NCBI RefSeq assembly: GCF_006152145.1
Contig: NZ_VDFV01000003.1
Location: 1-64,000, forward strand
Reading direction: 5' to 3'
Length of the DNA stretch: 64,000 nt
DNA from: Rubellimicrobium roseum
GTDB taxonomy: Bacteria > Pseudomonadota > Alphaproteobacteria > Rhodobacterales > Rhodobacteraceae
The first letter of the stretch is position 1. Each line of letters starts with the position of its first letter. The notes beneath the pieces were generated by a model. The model was given only the letters and a program-made list of their open reading frames with translations. It was not told where the DNA came from and did not search any database. This document shows, in pieces, positions 17,197 to 25,861 of this stretch. A program made the translations under genes and the position numbers.

Positions 17197-17214
17197 TTGA
17201 ACCGGATGTGACAG
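17197..17214 (-). promoter_or_regulatory. Weak Pho-box-like site before the phytase-like gene
   Basis: The minus strand reads CTGTCACATCCGGTTCAA. The first half-site is perfect (CTGTCAC), the spacer is four bases, but the second half (GGTTCAA) matches only at its end. It lies about 46 bp before the start codon, a sensible place. This is suggestive only. Confidence 0.3.
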
Positions 17215-17353
17215 CGACTGGGCAGGCCGCCGGTGGATCAAGTGTTCCGCGCAGCCGTAGGTCAGAGTCACCGTGCTGAGAATAACCGAATGTTCTTGCG
17301 GCGTCCGCGCTCGTGGCCTGACAAGGCCCAAGCGGGAGAGGTCCCGGAACGGA

Positions 17354-17396
17354 GCGGTTGACCACCCCTGGCATCGGTGGACCTGTGGTCAGCCGC
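17354..17396. repeat. Long inverted repeat of unknown role
   Basis: GCGGTTGACCAC (17354-17365) pairs with GTGGTCAGCCGC (17385-17396): 11 Watson-Crick pairs plus one G-T, with a 19-base loop. It lies in a 500-base gap (17152-17651) in which I see no gene. There is no T-run on either strand. It could be a terminator, operator or part of a small RNA. Confidence 0.4.
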
Positions 17397-17651
17397 GGGG
17401 CACGGTCGCCAGTGCCTTATCGGGCCTTCCGGCCTAAGACGCAGTCCGCTCGGGCCCCTACCTAAACGGAACCGAAGCCGTGGGCGCGTGCGCACCGTTT
17501 CCCCAGGAGCAGGAAACTTCATCCAAGATATGAAAAGGAAGGTCGCCCCACAGCAGGAGCGCCCTCTAGGAGTTGGGCAACAAGGAAAAGGGCCGCCGAG
17601 TTGATTTTATTAAGGGTTCGTTCTCGACCTTCGGCGGCTCTCCTAGGGTTT

Positions 17652-18230
17652 TCAGGCCGCGCGGGATCGACGTCCGACGCCCACTCCCGTTGCCATGGCG
17701 AGTGCGGCAAGGAGGAGGACCCCAGAACCGGGAAGGGGGATCGGGGCTGGGACGTCTTGCCCGACCCCAAGGGCGGCGAGGTCGTAGGTCGTGCCGTCCA
17801 CAAGCCCGCCCAGCGGGTCCTCCCCGACCGGGTCGAGGAAGAACAACTCGAAGGTCAATGCCGTCCCGAAGATACTGGCCGCCGGGCCGTCGAGGTCGTC
17901 GAAGGTCAAAGCGAGGAGGTCCTCGCCTCGACCGATAGAGAAGGCAAGACCACCCAGGACCAGGCCGTTGCCGTCGGACAGGTCGAGCGTGGCCCGTGCC
18001 GTGTCGTAGGGGGACGCGAGGTCGAAGCTCAGGGCGAAGATGGCCCTGAGATTGCCCAGCGGCCCGGCGCCCTCCGCGATGGCATCGCCCTCGAAGAGGA
18101 GATCGCCGGCGCCGCCCTGGGCGACGAAGACGGCCTGGGCCGAAGGGATGTCGATCACGGGGACAGCCGCGGCCGGCAGGCCGGCGAGCCCGGCCCCGAC
18201 AAGGGTCGCGGCCGCGAGAAGCGCTTTCAT
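17652..18230 (-). CDS. VPLPA-CTERM-type exported protein
   Basis: This encodes about 192 residues. It opens with a signal peptide (MKALLAAATLVGAGLAGLPAAA) and ends with the tripartite sorting tail VPAPIPLPGSGVLLLAALAM followed by a basic cluster GRRSRAA. That tail (VPLPxx motif, hydrophobic helix, Arg-rich end) is the exosortase-dependent sorting signal common in Rhodobacterales. The middle is beta-rich and otherwise unrecognised. Three starts are possible (TTG 18248, ATG 18239, ATG 18230); ATG 18230 is chosen because AAAGGA lies eight bases before it and gives the best signal peptide. It begins 37 bp after the giant nuclease gene ends, so the two may share a transcript. Confidence 0.75.
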   Translation of the reverse strand: MKALLAAATLVGAGLAGLPAAAVPVIDIPSAQAVFVAQGGAGDLLFEGDAIAEGAGPLGNLRAIFALSFDLASPYDTARATLDLSDGNGLVLGGLAFSIGRGEDLLALTFDDLDGPAASIFGTALTFELFFLDPVGEDPLGGLVDGTTYDLAALGVGQDVPAPIPLPGSGVLLLAALAMATGVGVGRRSRAA

Positions 18231-18267
18231 CCGGGTCATCCTTTGCAAGGGCAGGGAAGGGGGGCGC

Positions 18268-21200
18268 TTATGCGCCCACCAGGGGGAAGTCTTCGATGAA
18301 GGTGATCGCGTTGGCAGTCACGTTGTCGCCGCGGACATAGATCGCGTCGTCGGCGCCCTCGGGGTCGTCGAGGTAGACGATCACGTTGCGGCCGGCCTGC
18401 CGGACCGAGGCCACCGACACGCCTTCACCCAGCGCGATGGCATCGACGCCCACCTCGTAGTCGAGGATCGTGTCGCGCTCGCGAAGGCCATCCAGCGCCT
18501 CGGCCCCGAACAGGAACACATCGGCTCCGGCATTGCCCCGTGCGGTGTCGAACTTGCCCGCCAGGGTGGCGATCAGGTCGGCGCCCGTGGTGCCTTCCAG
18601 CCGGTCGCGGCCATTCGTGCCCAGAATGAACTCGAACTCGGGCTCGTCGAGGACCGTATCCTCGCGGAAGGCGAGGTTCTGGATGCGCTCGTCGTCCACG
18701 CGTCCGGTGTCCGCCTCGGCATAGGCCGTCTCGTCGGTCGCGTGATTGGCCGCGAGGTACTCGGCGAAGGCGTCCTGCTCGGTGCCGTTGTCGGCGAAGG
18801 TCGCCACGCCGTCGCGGGTCCCGTCGGGCGAGCCGTTGCCGTCGAGGTCCACCAGATCCACCCGATCGGCCCCGCCCCCTTCGGGGAAGGGATAACCGTC
18901 GCCCCCATCCGCGAGGAAGCCGAGCGTGACGATCCGCACGCCGGCGCCTGCGTCGCCCACGATCTCGCTGTCACGCACCAGCACGTCGAGATCGTTGCCT
19001 TCGCCGTCGGTGATGGCGGCGTTGACGATGCGCGAGCCCGCCGGCTGCGTGGCGTCGAAGCTGAACTGGAGCCCCGAGATCTGGGGGAAAGCGCCGGCCG
19101 CGGCCGGCAGCCCGGACGCCGCATGCTCCAGAATGGCAACCAAGTCGGCACGGCTGATGGTGACGAGCGTGAGACTGTTGTTGAAGGCGAGCGCGGCGGC
19201 GATGTCCGCTTGGCTGATGCCGCCCTCAGGCTTCACGAGGTTCCCCGCGCTGTCGAGGATCGCGCCGTTGGGCTGGCGCACGAAGCTGTCGCCGCCCGCC
19301 GGCACCACCGTCTCGCCGATCGAGGCGCGGATGCCGCCCCCGTTCTTGATCGAGACCAACACCGTATCGTCGACCTGGCGCGCATAGGCAAGGTTGGCAT
19401 CCGAGGTGAGGTTGCCTAGGTTGGTCTCTTGCGTCCTCACGCCGTCGGGGTCGGTCGCGGTCTCCACCCCCGAGCGGTTGCCGTTGAGGAACACGTCCGC
19501 GCGCCCGAAGACGTTACTCTGGGTCGCAACGATCTGCTCCTCGATGGCGTCCGCAATGGCCTGCACCTCGGGATCGACCAGCTCCTCGGCCCCGAGCCGC
19601 GCCACCCCTGCGGCGTCGGTGGCGTAGGCGCCCGAGACCTCCGGGTCGTAGCTGTCGGCGACGACCCGGCCCTCCTCGTCAAAGTCGACCACCAGACGGC
19701 CCACATACTTGTAGTTGCCGTCGGTGTTGACGACCGCCGTCACCCCGCCGTCGGCGTTGGTGAGGAACCGCGGATACTGGCCCTGCGCGCTGTCGCCGTC
19801 GATCAGCACGTCAGTCTCGTCCAGGAGCCGCGTGTTGGAGCCGCCCGCCACGATGACATCGACGTTCGACAGCCGCTCGGCCAACGCGAACTCGATGTCG
19901 ATCTGCTGCATGTGCGCGAGGAGGATCACCTTGTTCATCGCCGGATTGGCGGCGAGGAGGACGTCGACCTCTTCCTGGATCACCGCGGCCAGCGCGTCGA
20001 GCTCGGCCGCCGTGGGCTGGGTGCCCGCCCAGGGCGGGAAAACTCCGACGCCGCCTGTGCTGGACAGTCGGGCCAGGGTCGGAGTGGTCGCTCCGACGAC
20101 GCCGATCAGTTCGCCGCCTTCCTCGAGAACGGTCGAGGATGTAACCACGTTGCCGACCGGCGCTTGGCCCCCCTCGATCTCGAGAGGCGCGAGGTCCGGG
20201 TCGGTCGAGAAGTCGAGATTTGTGGACAGGTAGGGGAAGAGTGTGCCGCCAAAGTCCTGCCCGTCCAGGGTCGTGCCCGTCAGGGCGCCAAAGTCGCCTG
20301 GCGCCGCGCCGCTGATCAGGTCGGCCAGCGTGGCAGTGCCCTTGTCGAACTCGTGGTTGCCTAGGGCGATGGCCTCGAAGCCCAGCTCGTTCTGGATCTG
20401 GATGTCCGCGATGCCTCCCGATCCGAACACCGCCTGAGAGGCGTCGAAGAACACGCCGGGGATGAAGGCGTCGCCCGAGGACAGGCGGAGGGTGTTGTCC
20501 GCGATGCCGTCATCGCCGAGATCCTGCGCCTCAAGCGCGTTCAGCACCGCCGAGGCGTTCGGCGCATAGAGCACCGAGGACCCCGTACCCTCCTGGTCGG
20601 ACAGGTGGAGCAACTCCAGCGTATAGGTCTCTGGCTCAGGCACATTCAGGCCGAGGTCGAGGCCCACGACGATCGGATCGTGGTCCGAGGCGCGATAGGG
20701 ATCACTGGTGTAGAGCGACGGATCGCGTCCGAAGTCGAGGTTGTAGTCCAGCGCGTCGGCTTCGTCGGCGTTGGCGTTCCAGTAGGCGGCGCCCGTCACC
20801 TGCGCGGCAAGGCTCTCGTTGGCCAGCGCGTAGTCGAGAGTGCCCGTCAGGCCGTCGAAGACGTAGCTGGGGCTCTCGGGGTCGTAGACCTCGCCCAGGT
20901 CGGTGAAGTCGTCCGCGGTGCCCAGCGTATCGTCCGCGCCTTCGCGGATCGCGGTGATCGGGTCTTCCCTCCGATAGGAGTTTAGGTCGCCCAGGATCAG
21001 GACGTCCGTCTCGCCGGTGCCTGTCGGATCGGTCGCCAGCCAGTCGACCAGCGCCTCGGCCGCAGCCTCCCGCACGTTCGAGCTGGCGCCCTGCCCATCG
21101 CCGATATCCACGTCGCCATCGACGGCCGAGCCCTTGGACTTGAGGTGGTTGATGACCGCGGTGAAGCTTTCGCCGGTGGCAGTCTCGGTGAAGGTCTGCG

Positions 21201-23217
21201 CGATTGACGGTCGCTGGACCCCTTCGGTCTGGAAGCGCGGATCGACCGTCTCGTCGAGAAGGGCGAAGTCGCCCTGCAGCGACACCGTTTCCGTGTTGTA
21301 GAGGAAGCCCACCTTGATGGCGTCGCCTCCGAGCGTCCCGCCCGTGGCGCCCTCGATCGCACCGGCCTCGACATAGGAGTAGGTGCCGCCGGCCGCATTC
21401 AGGGCCTGTGTCAGGGCCATCAGCGACACCGAGCCCGCTGGATCGTTCTCGATCTCCGTGAGACCGATCACGTCGGCGTTCATCGCCTGGATGGCGGCGA
21501 CCAGCTTGGCCTCTTGTCGCGCGAACTCTTCGGAGCTGTTCGCCCCGCGCGGGTTCTGCGTGCCGTCCGGCCCGGTGTCGCCTGTAATCGTAGTGAAGTA
21601 GTTCAGCACGTTGAAGGACGCGACGCGCAGGGTGCCGCCCAGTTCGGCCGGCGCCTCGGGGCGCGGATTGTTCTGGACGAGCGTGCCGTCGGTCGGCTGG
21701 TGGATGCGGTACTCCGGCTCCTCGCTGCCCGTGGGATCCGCAGAAAAGCCGATCACGCCCGTGAGGCCGGTGTAGCCGTCGCCCATGCGGAACACGTCGC
21801 CCGCCGACAGGATGCCATCGGCGCCGAGGAACGGCACTTGGATCGGGGACGGGTTCTGCGCGATGGACCCGTCATCGACCACGAGCGAGCGCGACGCCAC
21901 CTCCTTCAGAAACTGCTGGTAGCCTTCGACGCTGGGCGCGTTGGTCTGGGTGTAGGTCTCGATCCGACCCTCGGAGGTCAGGCGGATGGTGCCGAAGCGG
22001 TCGAGCTGGAACAGCTCGCTCACCGTCAGCTCCTCCGGCACGGTGACGCGCATGCCCTCGTAGGCTTCGAGGTTGGCGACGTAGTCGCCGTCCGCGTCCT
22101 GCAGCACGGTCGCGGTGGGAAAGCTGATCGTCACCGCCTCGGGCAGGGGATTGCCGCTGGAGACGATGGTGGCCGCGTCAGCCAGGATCTCGGTCTCGCC
22201 CGCATCCTCGCGCACCCGGCCCTCGACGGTCACGAGGTCGCCGACCGCGACCGCCTGCGAGGAGGCGACGAATACGCCCTCGGAGGTGCTGGCCTGCGCG
22301 TCCGCATCCGCGTCCTCTTCCTGGACGTAGAAGCCGCCGAGCCCCGGCAGGAGTTGGGTGACGATGCCCTGGATACGCACGGCCTCCCCGTTCAGCGGGC
22401 TCGCATCGGCCGCGCCGGCGACGCCCACCAGCGTGCTGTCGGCGAGATCGGTCGAGCCCTGGACCTCGTGGATCCTGACGTCGCGGTAGACGACTTCGCC
22501 GCCAATGGCACCGCCAGCAGTTGGGGTGTTCACCCCCCGGTCGTTGTTGAAGTCAAGGAGGCGGAAGTCCGAGGCTTGATCGGTATCCACGCCATCGGCG
22601 ACCCGGCCGACCCCTGCGGGCAGCAAGGTGCCGTCCGGCCCGACCACGGGCGCCCCGAAGGCAAAGGAGGCCGCTCCCTCGCCGTCCGACACGCCCACCG
22701 AGTCGAGCACGACCTCCGAGCCCGTGACTCTGGTGCCAGTGATCGTGGGAGTCTCGACCAGCGCGAGCGTGTAGCTGGAGTTCTCGACGAAGTTGGACGA
22801 CAGCACCGCATTGGGCGTGACGCCATAGACGTTGCTCACGAGGCTGTTGCCCAGCAGGAAATAGCCGTTCTCGCCCACCACATGCTCAGCGGTCAAGTCG
22901 AAGCGCCTGTCAATCGAGCCGTTATCGGTGATGGCATCGCTTTCTACGACGATGAGGCTGAGGCCCGCGAGAGACTGGCCCGGGGTTCCCCGCAATTCGA
23001 TGTACTCGGCATCGTCCCCGGTCGTGGAGCCCAGCACCTCGTTGATCACCAGGGCCGGTGCCGTAGCGATCGCCGCCGTGCCGATGATGGATGCTTCGCT
23101 TCCACCGGAGGAGCCTTCCTGCAGGCGGTCTGTTGCCTGGGTATCGCTGGCGACGGGAACTTCGCTGAAGGACGGCAGGCCACGCAGGAGTGGTCCGGCG
23201 GTGACGGGTCTGTTCAT
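18268..23217 (-). CDS. Giant secreted ExeM-type nuclease / 5'-nucleotidase / RTX fusion
   Basis: This single chain of 1,649 residues has these parts in order. Residues ~50-200: lamin-tail-like domain (VINEVLGSTTGDDAEYIELRG). ~280-500: ExeM OB-fold region. ~527-850: endonuclease/exonuclease/phosphatase domain (LRVASFNVLNYF, DVIGLTEIEN, LILGDLNSY, ASDHDPIVVGL). ~865-1220: calcineurin-like 5'-nucleotidase domain (LLHLSDQEGT, LSSGDAF, ALGNHEFDKG, LLAHMQQ). ~1260-1500: 5'-nucleotidase C-terminal domain (NLTSDANLAYA, NGGGIRASI, NNSLTLVTI). ~1528-end: degenerate RTX-type repeats. No signal peptide, so type I export is likely. It could degrade DNA and then dephosphorylate the nucleotides. ATG 23217 follows AGAAAGG; a longer frame upstream is less likely. 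The DxHG metal motif reads DQEG here. Confidence 0.88.
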   Translation of the reverse strand: MNRPVTAGPLLRGLPSFSEVPVASDTQATDRLQEGSSGGSEASIIGTAAIATAPALVINEVLGSTTGDDAEYIELRGTPGQSLAGLSLIVVESDAITDNGSIDRRFDLTAEHVVGENGYFLLGNSLVSNVYGVTPNAVLSSNFVENSSYTLALVETPTITGTRVTGSEVVLDSVGVSDGEGAASFAFGAPVVGPDGTLLPAGVGRVADGVDTDQASDFRLLDFNNDRGVNTPTAGGAIGGEVVYRDVRIHEVQGSTDLADSTLVGVAGAADASPLNGEAVRIQGIVTQLLPGLGGFYVQEEDADADAQASTSEGVFVASSQAVAVGDLVTVEGRVREDAGETEILADAATIVSSGNPLPEAVTISFPTATVLQDADGDYVANLEAYEGMRVTVPEELTVSELFQLDRFGTIRLTSEGRIETYTQTNAPSVEGYQQFLKEVASRSLVVDDGSIAQNPSPIQVPFLGADGILSAGDVFRMGDGYTGLTGVIGFSADPTGSEEPEYRIHQPTDGTLVQNNPRPEAPAELGGTLRVASFNVLNYFTTITGDTGPDGTQNPRGANSSEEFARQEAKLVAAIQAMNADVIGLTEIENDPAGSVSLMALTQALNAAGGTYSYVEAGAIEGATGGTLGGDAIKVGFLYNTETVSLQGDFALLDETVDPRFQTEGVQRPSIAQTFTETATGESFTAVINHLKSKGSAVDGDVDIGDGQGASSNVREAAAEALVDWLATDPTGTGETDVLILGDLNSYRREDPITAIREGADDTLGTADDFTDLGEVYDPESPSYVFDGLTGTLDYALANESLAAQVTGAAYWNANADEADALDYNLDFGRDPSLYTSDPYRASDHDPIVVGLDLGLNVPEPETYTLELLHLSDQEGTGSSVLYAPNASAVLNALEAQDLGDDGIADNTLRLSSGDAFIPGVFFDASQAVFGSGGIADIQIQNELGFEAIALGNHEFDKGTATLADLISGAAPGDFGALTGTTLDGQDFGGTLFPYLSTNLDFSTDPDLAPLEIEGGQAPVGNVVTSSTVLEEGGELIGVVGATTPTLARLSSTGGVGVFPPWAGTQPTAAELDALAAVIQEEVDVLLAANPAMNKVILLAHMQQIDIEFALAERLSNVDVIVAGGSNTRLLDETDVLIDGDSAQGQYPRFLTNADGGVTAVVNTDGNYKYVGRLVVDFDEEGRVVADSYDPEVSGAYATDAAGVARLGAEELVDPEVQAIADAIEEQIVATQSNVFGRADVFLNGNRSGVETATDPDGVRTQETNLGNLTSDANLAYARQVDDTVLVSIKNGGGIRASIGETVVPAGGDSFVRQPNGAILDSAGNLVKPEGGISQADIAAALAFNNSLTLVTISRADLVAILEHAASGLPAAAGAFPQISGLQFSFDATQPAGSRIVNAAITDGEGNDLDVLVRDSEIVGDAGAGVRIVTLGFLADGGDGYPFPEGGGADRVDLVDLDGNGSPDGTRDGVATFADNGTEQDAFAEYLAANHATDETAYAEADTGRVDDERIQNLAFREDTVLDEPEFEFILGTNGRDRLEGTTGADLIATLAGKFDTARGNAGADVFLFGAEALDGLRERDTILDYEVGVDAIALGEGVSVASVRQAGRNVIVYLDDPEGADDAIYVRGDNVTANAITFIEDFPLVGA

Positions 23218-23921
23218 GCTGCACCTTTCTAGAGAGCAGGTTCTTGGTGCCAGTACTCTCGATTGTTGACAGTATCGCAACAAAGAGGCGTTCTGACGCC
23301 ACGTCGCTCATCAAGTCATCCAGTGTGGCGGCTCGGAGATGCGTAGGGTTCGTGCCTCTGGATGGGGCAGGACAGCGCCGGGAGGTCGTCAGAGGTCCGG
23401 ATGCAGATCACCTGACCCGCGACGAGGCTGACGCCTCGGGAGGCGTCATCGCCTCGCCGCGGGAGATCGATGTGAGCTTCCCCGTCGTCCGGTGGGCCGG
23501 GCCGCAGGCTGCGGGACGCGCCTGATCTTCCACCCGCCTGCTGCCTCATTGGACGGCCCTTGCGGTTCGGCTATCAAAATTGTCCGTGCATACCTGCAGC
23601 GTTGACCGCTGAGGAATCTGGTGCCTCCGCGGCCGGATCGACCGACCGACGCGCCATCATCGCCTGCGCTCTCCTGCGGATCGGCGCTGTTGCGTGTCCT
23701 GCGAACGGGCTCCAACGCACATGGCCAGATGGGTCATGAGTTCGGTCATCCGTCACGAGTTCGGGGCCAAAGGCGCGCTCCGTCGATGGAGGCAGATCCG
23801 CGCCCGCCGTCGATGTCGTGACCCGCGATCCGCATCCGGCCAACGCGACCGTCCCGAAACAGGTGGCGGTCGACCGCCGGACGGGCAGGGTGCCTCACCT
23901 GCGATGCCCACGAGCCTCATC
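23218..23921. other. Gene-free stretch upstream of the nuclease fusion
   Basis: Short open frames exist on both strands but none has a ribosome site plus a recognisable protein. The part next to 23217 must contain the promoter of the nuclease gene. A single Pho half-site (CTGTCAA on the minus strand near 23263-23269) is present but no second half, so it is not called as a Pho box. Confidence 0.35.
23423..23456. repeat. Extended stem-loop in a gene-free gap
   Basis: CGAGGC plus TGACGCCTC (23423-23437) pairs with GAGGCGTCA plus GCCTCG (23440-23448 and 23451-23456), with a two-base loop and a two-base bulge: 15 pairs in all. It lies within the 704-base gap 23218-23921, where no gene is evident. 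It may be a terminator or part of an RNA. Confidence 0.4.
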
Positions 23922-25244
23922 TCAGGGTCCGGACGGACCTTCGGCCGACGCGGAGGCCGTCTGCTGCGCGGTCGGCGCGACCCTCCAGATCGTGTTCGAC
24001 AGGTCGTCAGCCACGATCAGGGCGCCGCGCGGGTCCACCGTCACGCCCACAGGCCGTCCCCGCGTGTTGCCCTCGTCCAGAAGGAAGCCGGTCACCACGT
24101 CGATCGGATCGCCGGCGGGCTCGCCGTCGCGGAACGGAACGAAGACCACCTTGTAGCCGACCGGATCGCTGCGGTTCCAGCTGCCGTGCTCGCCGACGAA
24201 GACACCTTCGGCGAAGTCCTCACCCATGGCCTGGTTCGAGAAGGCGACGCCGAGTGCTGCCACATGCGCCCCCAGGGCATAGTCCGGCTCAAGGGCCGAG
24301 GCGACCATCTCGGGGTCCTGCGGTTGCGCGCGCGGGTCCACGTTCTGGCCCCAGTAGCTGTAGGGCCACCCATAGAAGCCGCCCTCTTGCACCGTGGTCA
24401 GGTAATCCGGGACGAGGTCGGGGCCGATCTCGTCCCGCTCGTTGACGACAGCCCAAAGGTCGCCCGTCCCGGGCTGGATGGCGAGGGCGGTGGGATTGCG
24501 CAAGCCGGTGGCAAAGGGCCTGTGAGCTCCGGTTGCCACGTCGATCTGCCAGATCATGGCCCGGTTTTCCTCGGCGTCGATGCCCCGTTCGGTGATGTTG
24601 CTGTTGGACCCGATGCCGACGTAGAGGAAGCGGCCGTCGGCGCTGGCGGTCATCGCCTTGGTCCAGTGATGGTTGATCTCCGACGGCAGCTCCGTGAGCG
24701 TGACAGGCTCCCCGCTCGCTTCGGTTTGCCCGTCCTCATAGGCGAAGCGGACCACCGCGTCCTGGTTGGCGACGTAGATCGCCCCGTCCACCAGCGCCAG
24801 GCCGTAAGGGGCGTTGAGTCCGTCCGCAAAGACCGTCTGGAGTTCGTAGGCGCCGTCGCCATCCGCGTCGCGCAGCAGCGTCAGCCGATCGCCTCCTTCG
24901 ACCGGGCTCTTGCCCAGGCTCTTGATGAAGCCCGCGACGATGTCCTTGGGACGAAGCGCGGGCGCGCCCCCGCCGGACCCTTCCGCGACCAGAATGTCCC
25001 CGTTGGGCAGGACGAGCATCTGGCGCGGGATCATGAGGTCCGTGGCGATGGGCGTGACCGTGTATCCTTCGGGCACCGTGGGAAGATCGTCGCCCCACAG
25101 CGCCGGCCTCGGGACGGCCATGGACGGCAACAGGCCGCGGCTCGGCTCGGGCAGGGCCGGGTCGGAGCCGTAAAGCGAGGACTGAGCCATGGCGCCCGGG
25201 GGCAGGGCGGCCAGAAGCCCGGTCAGCAGGAGCGAGCGCATCAT
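23922..25244 (-). CDS. Secreted sorbosone dehydrogenase-like beta-propeller
   Basis: This encodes 440 residues with a signal peptide (MMRSLLLTGLLAALPPGAMAQ). The mature part is a six-bladed propeller of the PQQ-dependent glucose/sorbosone dehydrogenase family: LMIPRQMLVLPNGDILVAEGSGG, FADGLNAPYGLALVDGAIYVANQDAVVRF, YVGIGSNSNITERG, ATGLRNPTALAIQPGTGDLWAVVNERDE, and FVGEHGSWNRSDPVGYKVVFVPF. The HGSWNR and GLRNP segments are typical of the group. It would oxidise a sugar or aldose in the periplasm using PQQ, though the substrate is unknown. GGGAGA precedes ATG 25244. The start overlaps the stop of the DUF2231 gene by four bases, so the two are translationally coupled. Confidence 0.85.
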   Translation of the reverse strand: MMRSLLLTGLLAALPPGAMAQSSLYGSDPALPEPSRGLLPSMAVPRPALWGDDLPTVPEGYTVTPIATDLMIPRQMLVLPNGDILVAEGSGGGAPALRPKDIVAGFIKSLGKSPVEGGDRLTLLRDADGDGAYELQTVFADGLNAPYGLALVDGAIYVANQDAVVRFAYEDGQTEASGEPVTLTELPSEINHHWTKAMTASADGRFLYVGIGSNSNITERGIDAEENRAMIWQIDVATGAHRPFATGLRNPTALAIQPGTGDLWAVVNERDEIGPDLVPDYLTTVQEGGFYGWPYSYWGQNVDPRAQPQDPEMVASALEPDYALGAHVAALGVAFSNQAMGEDFAEGVFVGEHGSWNRSDPVGYKVVFVPFRDGEPAGDPIDVVTGFLLDEGNTRGRPVGVTVDPRGALIVADDLSNTIWRVAPTAQQTASASAEGPSGP

Positions 25245-25672
25245 CCGATCTCCCTGACTCGGAGCCCGGAGTAGCCTATCCAGGCCGCCGCGAGCGCCAG
25301 CGCCGTTGCCGCCACCGACAGATAGAGGCCCTCGGGCATCGTGGCCCAGGCGTCCTTGGCGTGGACCAGCGCGTTGATGAAACCGACCACCCAGGTTGCG
25401 AGCAGCACGAGGGCATAGAGAACCGCGCGCCCGTTGCGGTGCGCGCGGCCGCGCAGAAGGTTGACCATCGCCCAGAGCAGCGCGAAGCCGCCGCCGAGCA
25501 GTCCACCGGCGTTGAGCCAGGCCGCGAAGTTGGCCCACTGGATCTCGAAGGTCCGCCAATAGGCGATGTCGCTGACCAGCGCGCTCAGGAACAAGGTGAC
25601 CGGGAAGGCGAGAAGGATGGAGTGTAGGGGATGGAGCGGTCGCAGGGGACCTGGAGCGAAGGTTGCAACCAC
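25241..25672 (-). CDS. DUF2231 membrane protein
   Basis: This encodes 143 residues with four hydrophobic segments. HPLHSILLAFPVTLFLSALVSD near the N-terminus is the hallmark of DUF2231 proteins, small inner-membrane proteins of unknown biochemical role that are often found beside secreted dehydrogenases or cytochromes. GTG 25672 is chosen as start because GGAGA lies six bases ahead. A longer in-frame version beginning at 25813 would add a hydrophilic leader. It is coupled to the sorbosone dehydrogenase-like gene, so it may anchor or pass electrons from that enzyme (inference). Confidence 0.8.
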   Translation of the reverse strand: MVATFAPGPLRPLHPLHSILLAFPVTLFLSALVSDIAYWRTFEIQWANFAAWLNAGGLLGGGFALLWAMVNLLRGRAHRNGRAVLYALVLLATWVVGFINALVHAKDAWATMPEGLYLSVAATALALAAAWIGYSGLRVREIG

Positions 25673-25861
25673 GGTGTCTCCTCTCAGGCTCGCATCCTGC
25701 CGCGCGCCCCTAGGTTCAGCGAGACGGTCGATGGGGGAATGCGCCCGTGGTCCAGAGGTTCCGCAAGCCGCCTGGATCTGCGGCCAAGCTCCCGCCAGCA
25801 TCCGTTGTCCCAATGCCCGCGCCGGCTCTGGCAGGGACGGGAGGTCCGAGCGGACCTGACA

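Noticed and set aside
23255-23275. Pho box before the nuclease fusion
   Set aside because: Only one half-site (CTGTCAA) is present; the neighbouring bases do not form a second half.
23694-25274. Plus-strand frame opposite the sorbosone dehydrogenase-like gene
   Set aside because: It has no recognisable domain; the opposite strand has a signal peptide, ribosome site and propeller motifs.
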